From assembly GCA_030248215.1 (NCBI GenBank), contig JASANG010003883.1:56937-120936 (forward strand): a DNA stretch of 64,000 nucleotides, read 5' to 3'. This DNA comes from Enoplolaimus lenunculus. Its lineage: Eukaryota > Nematoda > Enoplea > Enoplida > Thoracostomopsidae. The notes below the pieces were generated by a model. That model worked only from the letters and a program-made list of their open reading frames with translations, made no database searches and was not told the origin of the DNA. Each line of letters begins with the position of its first letter. Position 1 is the stretch's first letter. The translations under genes and the position numbers were made by a program. This document shows, piece after piece, positions 57,501-64,000 of the stretch.

Positions 57501-60500
57501 CCAGCTACAAATACTCCGAATATTGTCCGAGCGCACTAACCAACAAGTATTCAACTATATAGGACTTCGCGTACAAAGCTTAAACAATGAGCAACAGGTT
57601 CCATGATAAGTAAAACTAATTCGTGTGAATCTTAAGTAGCACACTCCATAAAACCATTTAGCAGCAGTTCGATGCCGTACAACTCTGAACATGCAACGGT
57701 AACTTTCTTTTCGCTGATATACCCTTGAACAGATAGGATAATAGATTTCTGAATATTGTTTTACAAAAACGTTTAAATTTCATACTACCAAATTTATCAT
57801 AACGACAGATTTTTCTTAAAAATATTTAACTTTAAACTTTGCTAAAATTTATATCGAAAAAGCTATTTTGACTTAAAATTTGATTATTAGTAATTTTTCT
57901 TAACTTAAAATTTTAAATTAATTCTCCGCGTTAAATAGTTTCATCAAAATTCCCTGTTCTGAAAACAAAGCTATTCTTTCAAACCGCGCAAAAGGTAAAA
58001 AGCTTCTATTTGGACAAAAATTTAGACATTCTAAACAAGGTTTTTTTCTAAAAATAAATTTATAAAACTTTTCGAAACAATGTTGTGACCCAAATCCTTA
58101 CGATTTCTAAACAGATTTGCTATTTTATAAAAATTAAAATTTTAATGCCCAACATTATTTTGCCGTCAACTTTGAAAAGTTACAATTTCAATTCTAGGAA
58201 TTAAAACTATAAAAATTTGTTAAAATGGAACAGTGTTCTCGAAAAATCACAAAAATTGGAATACTAATAACAAACTGAATTACTGCCAGATTAACGCTGC
58301 ACATTTAAACTAAATGCTCTGGCATGTAGGATTTTCACGTAAACGGCCAAGTTCGGGTTCTATGACGATAGCGTATTCGCCCTTCACCAACGGCACGGCC
58401 GGTTTTAAGAATTTACTGAAGAACGGTTTTACCAAAGATACAGATATGGTTATACAGTATACAATGTTATACAATGTTTACCGATGCTCTTGATTCAATT
58501 CGATCTAAGCTTACGTTTTTAGTGTACAGTTTCTATGTCAGTAAACGTGTATATGCGTTCCGAGCGGCTAGAGTAATGACCGAGCCCCGGTACATTCGTT
58601 GAACGCACTACCTAACAAGGACAGGTTTCGGCGCTCAACATACCGGACTCGGGAGTACATACAAATAGCCCGCCCATAACAGTTCTGATTTTAAAACAGT
58701 TCTACGGCACTCAACTCAGAAAGTTCTTACCAATTAATCCTGCAAGCGCGGAATTAAACCGAACAATTATACCAAAGCGTAAGTTTTTAAGTCAGTAGCG
58801 AAACAGAAACAATAAAACGCAGTTCTCCGTAGTTTCAGAATAAAACGTCAAATCTCTGTTTTCAATTCTCAAGACTGAATATACACAATTCGGGCTAGTC
58901 GCCAACACATGTATCTATTTTGCATAAAATTTATAAATCTTAATTTAATTTTTGACTTTATTTCCTTCTTTTGTTTCCTTTGCTTTTGTTTGTTTTTTTG
59001 TTTGCTTCTGTTTCTTTCTGTTTCCAGCCAGCTGCCCCCAGCTAAGTCATTCCACTATACCATTATACCACATGGCATAAGGTTAAAGATTTATGCCTGT
59101 CTAACAACTGTTTACAAGGCGTTCTGCAAAAGGTTATTGTAAGTTGTAGTTAACTTAAGTAATATAATATCGCTGCTGAATACACGAAAAACGAAAAAGG
59201 TTGCATGAAATTTCCATGCACTCACGTGGTATTCGTATAATCAAGCTGAACCGCTATTTACACTCAACTCGGAAGTTACTCCTAGTAAGGTTTTCCGCTA
59301 TACTCGACGTCCGGCGCCGTCAATCACCGTCCGTCTCCATACGTTATCGTACGTGAGTCACTTGCGTACGATACTGTACGATGACGGTCGACGCTGTACG
59401 ATGCTGTACAGTGACGAGCGGCGCCTGACGGGTGGCGGACGGCGCTGGACGTCAACAAAAGTATAACGCAACCCTGATATGTCAATTGTACAAGGCATAC
59501 CACGCTTACCTACTTAAGTGCATTCCAAACACTAAAAGAAAGCACAATTACACACACAAATAAGCCCGCAATATATTTTCATTTAACGCAGCACTGCAGC
59601 AAGTGCAAAGGAGATGTAAAACATATAACCAACCAGGACAAAATAGCATTTCAAATAATTGACTATGATTGGCAAATACAGTTAAATGTATGGGCAGAAA
59701 TAAATTTCGACCAAATTAAAATTTGCACCCTTTGTTCAGCAGTCCTGACGTCCATGCTACATTTTGTTTGTGATACAGTATATTTATCCACTCTTGGCTT
59801 TTTAACAAGAGTACATAATTACTCTTAATAGCTAAGAATTCTTGTTGTGTCAGTCAAAAACAAGTATAGTTTGTGGGATCTTCTTGTTAAGATCCATTAT
59901 CAACCAGTGTTAAAACCGAAAGTCAATAATGCTATCCAGGGTACAACAGGATACCAAAAATTTTACGGAGCCGGCGCCGAATATCCGGTTGCACCCTGAT
60001 GCCATCACAAGAGCATGCAACAATTTAGATTCTGTGTAAGAAACAATGTGGCCGGCACGCGTTTCGTTCCGATCAAACTCACTCTAATTTATGCGAGGCA
60101 GGGTCAAAATTTTAGGTGAAAAGTACTGTAGAGTTATAATCTGCATGTATGTATTAAACACATGTATTTATACTTTAGAAACAAAATCAGGGTTGCGCTA
60201 TACTTGTCGCACGGCGCCGTCCGTGACTCTTTACGGCGCTGTCCGTCACTGTGCGGTATCTTACGCGAATTACTCACGTACGATACCGTATTTTGACGCA
60301 TGTAAGTATGTGAGATATGGTTGTACGTTATGTGCGCATGCAATATAGTACAGTGCATTGTATGTATGCTAGCTGGCAGCATAACGCCGACATACATACT
60401 CGACGAATAAAGTAGTTGGAGAGGAAGGCGGACTACGTGGTGCAGTGATCGAGGACTTGCCATAAGATTCGCACGCCGCTAGTTCGAAACCAACCGTAAC

Positions 60501-62520
60501 CCGCTTTTTCAGTTGCTTAAATGTTAAAAGGTCTGAAGTCACGGGTCTTTCCTAGACTGACAACGAACGATAACGGCCGGCGTCGTACTGGTACCGGACG
60601 GATGAAATAGATATTTGCCAAAATTAGCAAATTAAACATATTGTTTAAACTGCCTATAATTTTGAGTCACCTCCTCTGGCGTCCCACCTGGTACGGGTTG
60701 CAGCAAATATAGCAAACGTGAGCCTGCGGCTCTAGTTTTTCACCTTCGGTTGCACCACTGGCGCTGCACTTTGGCCCAGACTCTCCAGCAGAGATCGAGA
60801 CTAAAATTTTGCGCTGAAGTTTTATTTAGTTCAAACAATGTGTTTGGCTTATGCTGCCAATTGCCCAAAAGTAGTAAAACAATGTAGTCGAAAAAACATT
60901 AATTATTTTCAGGTAACTTTTGGATTGGTTATCGTGAATTGCCTAACAACGGGCAACAGCTGTACGCACTTGACTGTGAAGCGTTTGCAACAACAGATCG
61001 CATAGACCGTTATGACGAGTAAAAAATTGTTGCATTTAATACAAAAATTGAATTTAATTTGGCTAAAAACGTTAACTGATTATGGCTGGGTTGCTGACCA
61101 ACCTTGTAAGTCGACACCTCTGACTTTTAAGCAAATTTTCGACAGAACACAGAAAAGACGTAATTTTAAAGTTTGAAGGTTTAAATTAAAGTTGATTTTC
61201 CAATTGACCTTTATTTACCTCACTGATAGTCAACACTGGGGATAGGCGGATTCGCTTAAAAACCGAGACCGAGACCAAAACTTGACTACTGAGACCGGTC
61301 GTGAAAAGTTTCTGTTTCAGTCAAATTTTTGATCATCACCGAATAAAATTAAAAGTTTCAAAATAAATAATTTTAAATGTTTTTTAAAACCTTTTTGTAT
61401 TTGTCATAGTTTTTTGTGTTGTTTCAGTATATCTGCTCATGATTATCGCGTAACTATGAAAATTCATAGATTCGCAGCGAAATTTTGTTTATCAGGCATC
61501 ACTTACTTGAACTATATAGGCATACATTTGCCAAATTTGCGAAATTCTCGACTTCTTGTCTCGGTTTCAAACCACCCAGACTCAAAAAAGGCGGCTCACG
61601 CTAACTTTTGGGGAAACCATTTTTCGCAAAGCTTAAGCCTAGACTTTATGTAACTTTTTTGCCTAAACTTAGGCTTAGGCTTTGGACTAAGCTTAGGCTT
61701 AGGAGTAGGCGTACATGTCAGGCGTGGGAAACTTGTGAAATGCAGTGGCAGATTCGTGATTATTTTGAGTCCGAATCAATAGGAGTCCGTATCCCTAATA
61801 AGAGTCCGTAAGCAGATAGAGTCCCTAAATCCTAATTAGATTCCATAAATGACAATTTACCCTAATTGTTGCGCATAAATGACTCCAGGACCAAATAATT
61901 TGAGTTCGAAACTTTAAAGCGTACTTAAATTTTGAAAGTAGGTACATTCCTAAGTATAACCGTGTGTTGTCGCTCAAGCTATTGACACAAGACAAATAAA
62001 CGTTTAATTTAACGGATAATTGCAGTACCGGATATATATCAGGAACGAAGGGCGGCGGAGCGTGGGTTAAAAATAAATAAAAGTGCGTAACCGAATAACA
62101 AGAGGGTACCTTCTGGAGAGGCCAAATCAGTCCCCCTACCCTCTTATGCGGGTCACCACAGTACACGCACCGAAATGTCGTTTGTTTTCCATTTCAGCGC
62201 TCAGTCTTGTGTGATGCAGAAAAGTTCTGACCAAAGTTGGATTGATCGACCTTGCGACAGCAACCAGAATAACAATGGCTATGCTTGTGAATATTGTCCA
62301 GGTTAAAATTTAATATTCATTAATACTTATACGCATTATTTAATATTCTTCGACATGCTGAGCTATAATTTACGAAATAAACATTAAGGAGGTTTGATGT
62401 AATTTTACAGTTTACAGATCGTTTGCGTGCCAAGTACGCGATATGTTTACACTGGGCGAAGTCAACGCGATGGTCACATGTAAATCAACAAAATGTGCTA
62501 ATTTTCCGCATGAAAGCATC
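48560..62520 (+). CDS. Secreted C-type lectin / sushi multidomain protein (3' end not found)
   Basis: Exons: 48560-48629 (signal peptide MRLVFGLIWLSLQLAQWPTV), 49930-50124, 52268-52373 and 52941-53044 (lectin domain 1), 53501-53698 (sushi/CCP 1), 55666-55863, 60913-61018 and 62198-62301 (lectin domain 2), 62411-62520 (start of a second CCP-like domain). A linker exon at 55350-55475 is possible (phase fits, weak acceptor). Lectin domain 1 has NGWFQFTDCCFQF, WFWIGL and LNDQWCAWTTATHGFICEYC; domain 2 has YNGCCYHF, NFWIGY and YACEYC. Neither shows EPN or QPD, so calcium-dependent sugar binding is doubtful. The CCP has CPPFMYEPSAG, GTVATFTC and SSGWSDSLPECN. The two lectin domains have equal exon lengths (195/106/104 and 198/106/104) and identical phases, so the module arose by duplication. 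A final exon probably lies beyond 62521, perhaps outside the window. Nematodes use such proteins in surface and immune functions; the role here is unknown. Confidence 0.85.
48674..48788. mobile_element. TA-flanked MITE, CTGTAGTGACCCG family, short remnant
   Basis: CTGTAGTGACCCGAATAAC at the left and ATTATTCGGGCCCGTAG at the right, about 115 bp, in lectin intron 1. Confidence 0.6.
49430..49882. mobile_element. TTAGGC-type MITE with expanded telomere-like array
   Basis: Largest copy. GGCCCATGTAAAGATGCGAG at the left; TGTTCCGCCCCTG, TTTACATTGGCC at the right. The core is seven or so units, each GGAATATGCTCATTTTTACG followed by two to four TTAGGC units, so a compound unit of about 40-60 bp has been tandemly amplified inside the element. 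The Lys/Pro-rich frame on the minus strand is a translation of the array and not a gene. It ends 47 bp before lectin exon 2. Confidence 0.9.
50540..50875. mobile_element. CAGGATGTAACCGGAATT MITE in lectin intron 2
   Basis: GCAGGATGTAACCGGAATTA and the diverged inverse GGAATTCTGATTACACCGTG; CCGGAACCGG units subterminal. Diverged relative of 22147. Confidence 0.6.
50993..51480. mobile_element. Cluster of CAAGAGTGTGCAACT-family copies
   Basis: At least three partial copies in tandem and inverted order: GCAAGAGTGTGCAATTGGGT and AATGTACCCGGCACGCGTTG at 51003-51065; AAACAAGAGTGTGCAACTAC at 51300-51320; CAGTTGCACACTCTTGTAAA (inverted) at 51420. Blocks of CTAAATAAGGGGG and CCTCTAAATAAGAGGGGG are shared spacers. 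No coding content. Confidence 0.65.
51583..51722. mobile_element. Foldback MITE, GTGAGTC family, truncated copy 5
   Basis: CACTGCAAAAAATGCTGAGTC at the left (first 20 bases match copies 3 and 4). The right end is missing where the next element begins. Confidence 0.7.
51735..52162. mobile_element. TA-flanked MITE, CTGTAGTGACCCG family, full-length copy
   Basis: TA-CTGTATTGACCCGAATAAG at the left, TTTATTCGGGTCACTACAG at the right, 428 bp. Contains all family phrases including GCTCAAGCTATTGACACAAG and GTGCCCTCTGGAGAGGCC. It inserted into or truncated the neighbouring foldback element. Lies 105 bp upstream of lectin exon 3. Confidence 0.85.
52549..52820. mobile_element. TIR element carrying a tRNA-Glu-like unit, copy 3 (reverse orientation)
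   Basis: TAACCCTTTCCCAACACG at the left and TATGAGTGAAAGGGTT at the right. The reverse complement matches 5573-5844 along its length, including ATACAGACACTGTGAGC and GACGTGACAGCCC. The tRNA boxes are more decayed here. Confidence 0.7.
53842..55020. repeat. Interspersed element with internal repeats, copy B (reverse of copy A)
   Basis: AGTCGTAGTGGGACTACATT at the left and CGGACAGACAGACGGACGG, AAAACGCTTCGCGAAACTCC at the right: the reverse of 35085-35850. It has about six internal units of about 110-180 bp, each with CTAATATGCAAATTAGC, TATTAGCTAACTATTCAATT and GGTTTGTAAACAATTTATTC. More units than copy A, so unit number varies. Confidence 0.75.
55133..55307. mobile_element. TTAGGC-type MITE, degenerate, in lectin intron
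   Basis: CTAATGTATAGAACAGGTGT, TAAGTCTAAGCCTAAGC, CTTTAAGCTTACTCTATTG, TCCGCCTCTGATCTTCTACA. Ends decayed. Confidence 0.6.
56226..56520. mobile_element. CAAGAGTGTGCAACT-family copies
   Basis: ACAAGAGCGTGCAATTGGGT, GAATGTACCCTGCGCGC and an inverted CAAGAGTAATCATTCTTAAT, AAGTAAGGTGCATACTC. A further fragment (AAAATGTACCCAGCACGCGT) is at 55945-55970. Confidence 0.5.
56521..59290. other. AT-rich intronic stretch of the lectin gene
   Basis: About 2.8 kb within the long intron between exons ending 55863 and starting 60913. A polypyrimidine run (TTCCTTTGCTTTTGTTTG) lies near 58965-59025. No coding frame or known repeat recognised. Confidence 0.35.
59297..59479. mobile_element. CAGGGTTGCG-type MITE rich in GGCGCCGTC
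   Basis: CCGCTATACTCGACGTCCGG at the left and TATAACGCAACCCTG at the right. The interior is packed with ACGGCGCCGTC, GTACGATACTGTACGATG and CGTACGTGAGTC palindromes. A half-copy with the intact CAGGGTTGCGCTATACTTG end is at 60188-60300. Confidence 0.6.
59776..60075. mobile_element. CAAGAGTGTGCAACT-family copy with a nested CAGGGT remnant
   Basis: CCACTCTTGGCTTTTTAACA and, after 60000, CACAAGAGCATGCAACAATT, GTGGCCGGCACGCGTTTCG. Between them, at 59948-60000, a short CAGGGTACAACAGGATACC...TATCCGGTTGCACCCTG element of about 50 bp is inserted. Confidence 0.5.
60188..60300. mobile_element. CAGGGTTGCGCTATACTTG MITE, partial
   Basis: CAGGGTTGCGCTATACTTGT, CGCACGGCGCCGTCCGTGAC and ACTCACGTACGATACCGTA, then interrupted at about 60300 by a SINE-like copy; ACGATAACGGCCGGCGTCG at 60568 may be the remaining half. 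Confidence 0.55.
60298..60565 (+). mobile_element. tRNA-derived SINE-like copy 4
   Basis: GCATGTAAGTATGTGAGATA, GCGCATGCAATATAGTACAG, CTCGACGAATAAAGTAGTTG, GGCGGACTACGTGGTGCAGTG (box A region), CTAGTTCGAAACC (box B region), CGCTTTTTCAGTTGCTTAA. Same order as 23305 and 23648. Nested in the CAGGGTTGCG element. Confidence 0.6.
61625..61735. mobile_element. TTAGGC-type debris in lectin intron
   Basis: AAGCTTAAGCCTAGACTTTA, AACTTAGGCTTAGGC, AAGCTTAGGCTTAGGAGTAG. Ends not recognisable. Confidence 0.5.
61758..62161. mobile_element. TA-flanked MITE, CTGTAGTGACCCG family, 5'-truncated copy
   Basis: Begins inside the family at ATTTTGAGTCCGAATCAATA and ends CTCTTATGCGGGTCACCACAG then TA. It finishes 36 bp before lectin exon 62198, so its end contributes sequence close to the acceptor or branch point. 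Confidence 0.75.
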
Positions 62521-62770
62521 GTAATAATTTTCACTAAGACTTAATTTTAAAATGACAAAATTTAAAAAAATGTACATTTACTTCTGAAATTGTGTATTTT
62601 GAAATTTGATTAGAATAAATTGTTTATTGACAAGATACTCTATTGATTGGGCATCGGGATTGCGCTGTCCGGCAATGGTATATCCATTGTTGTTACTCGC
62701 TGTGAGGATGAGTACCTTTTGTAAGATTGGGTTCGTGTATGTTTACACTGCTGCCAGTTCTATAAACTCA

Positions 62771-63026
62771 TACGCTGTAAATTCTAGTGAGTTGATTGTA
62801 ACTCAGAATGAGTTGAATCACTCAGCCTGAGTTAGGACTATCAGAACTCAGAATTTTGAGTTCAGTCAATTCATTGTTAGTTAATTAATCAACTCAGCCA
62901 GAGTCATCTCAACTCAGAGGGAGAATTAAATCAACTCAGAGTGAGTTAAAGTTTACTGTTATTAACTCAGAAAGAACTAACTTTCCGTCTGAGTTGAGTA
63001 ATAAACTCATTGGAATTTACAGTGTA
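62771..63026. mobile_element. Foldback MITE rich in AACTCA/TGAGTT
   Basis: TACGCTGTAAATTCTAGTGA at the left and TCATTGGAATTTACAGTGTA at the right are inverted. The interior is almost wholly GAGTTGA/TCAACTC units. About 256 bp. Similar design to the GTGAGTC family but different ends. Confidence 0.75.
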
Positions 63027-63195
63027 GCCTTATACTATCGGTAAATCAATTTTAAAAATCATTATTATTTGACCTATAAGCTTTTTTAAGTGTATTTTAA
63101 ATTTTAGACCTGTTTGCTAAATTTCTACGTGTAGGTGTTTACCTATGTGTGTACCGAATTTGGGGTTATAATATGCGGGGTTCACGTTATAACTG

Positions 63196-63995
63196 GGGCA
63201 GTCGGGTCACGTTTTGTCACATGTTGATTCGACATCAACATAAATTTTTGTTACCATCATATGATACGGACAGGCAAAAGTCGAATATCATGTGATATTG
63301 CTATACAAAGCAGGGGTATTCATGTTATGTCAGCATACAAGTGTTCGAATGTCACGTGACATAATCAGACATATTGTTGAATATCATATGATATTCGAAA
63401 TTAACAGCATATATGATATGATATTCAAAGACGGATTTGGAGTATCATATGACATTCCATTATGTAGTTTAAGACGTATACGTACAATACGCTAAAATTT
63501 TGAATATTCCCTGCCAAATTCTAATTTTCTGCCAAGATTTGAATTTTCCGGCCAAATTTTGAATTTTTGCGCCAAAATTTAAATTTCCCGCCAAAATTTG
63601 TATTTCCCACAAGATTTGAATTTCCCGCCAAAATTTGAATTGTCCCACCTGAATTTGAATTTGCCGCCAAAGTTTTAATTTTCAACCAAAATCTGAATTT
63701 TCCCGCCAAAATTTAAATTTGCCGCCAAAATTTGAATTTCCCGCTAATTACAAGTCGATTAGTATCATATGATACTCCAAACCTAGTTATGCAACTGACT
63801 CAGTAGACATTTTCAAAATGATCATATGATATTGACAGACAACGTAGGGAATATCATATGATATTGAAAGACAAAACGTGACCGATACGTGATGTTAGCA
63901 GACAACCACTGTTTTTTGAATATCATATTGGCTTACATAGCAGACAAAATGTTACCCAATATATACAACGTGACAAAACGTGCCACAGCTGCACC
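63196..63995. mobile_element. 800-bp TIR element with ATCATATGAT palindromes and a minisatellite core
   Basis: Inverted ends: GGCAGTCGGGTCACGTTTTG (63194 on) and CAACGTGACAAAACGTGCCA, CAGCTGCACC (to 63995). Palindromes AATATCATATGATATT or close variants occur at about 63283, 63392, 63416, 63449, 63761, 63821 and 63851, with related CACGTGAC at 63351. The centre is the tandem array described separately. No coding frame. Confidence 0.75.
63510..63747. repeat. 18-20-bp minisatellite
   Basis: About twelve units of GCCAAAATTTGAATTTCCC with small changes, on the plus strand. The Gly/Asn/Lys-rich frame on the other strand is its translation, not a gene. Confidence 0.9.
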
Positions 63996-64000
63996 ATTTA

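Noticed and set aside
60091-60463. Frames on both strands around 60.1-60.5 kb
   Set aside because: Derived from the GGCGCCGTC MITE and the SINE-like insertion; no independent coding evidence.
62606-62830. Possible last exon of the lectin gene (hydrophobic VYPLLLLAVR region)
   Set aside because: No acceptor in the right phase was found, and the frame runs into the AACTCA foldback element.
63521-63709. Minus-strand frame with repeated GGKFKFW
   Set aside because: Translation of the 19-bp minisatellite.

Overview
This is an AT-rich, intron-rich, repeat-loaded animal nuclear segment. Introns are GT-AG with matching phases. Three multi-exon genes can be traced exon by exon: an SLC22-type transporter, dymeclin, and a C-type lectin/sushi protein. 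The many interspersed blocks of TTAGGC/GCCTAA units match the nematode telomere repeat, and the single-exon iontropic-glutamate-receptor-like protein resembles a class common in nematodes. A nematode is therefore the best guess for the host. This is an inference; no rRNA or trans-splice leader is present to settle it.

Layout. 1-6.5 kb is repeats: a foldback element, an inverted-repeat arm, an 81-bp satellite, a 1.03-kb palindrome-rich element and a tRNA-like insertion. 6.5-8.2 kb (+) holds an intronless glutamate-receptor-like ORF that sits between inverted duplicates and ends inside one of them. 12.4-21.9 kb (-) is a 14-exon SLC22/MFS organic-ion transporter with long N- and C-terminal tails. 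22-28.9 kb is a nest of MITEs and tRNA-derived SINE-like copies, with one unrecognised coding-like remnant. 29.2-30.5 kb (+) is a small secreted Cys-rich gene. 31.7-32.0 kb (-) is an unrecognised coding-like exon. 36.2-44.7 kb (+) is a complete 15-exon dymeclin gene whose exons sum to exactly 697 codons. 44.7-48.5 kb is repeats. 48.6 kb to near the window end (+) is a secreted protein of at least two [C-type lectin + sushi] modules, with introns full of transposon copies. The window closes with two terminal-inverted-repeat elements.

The genes do not form a pathway. The transporter and the receptor-like protein are membrane proteins, dymeclin is a Golgi-associated housekeeping protein, and the lectin and Cys-rich proteins are secreted. 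The dominant biology is non-autonomous DNA transposons. At least ten short families are recognisable from copies within this window alone, often nested. One family carries TTAGGC telomere-like tracts, one carries a tRNA-Glu-like unit between terminal inverted repeats, and one is built from ATCATATGAT palindromes. No rRNA, CRISPR array or virus-derived gene was seen.
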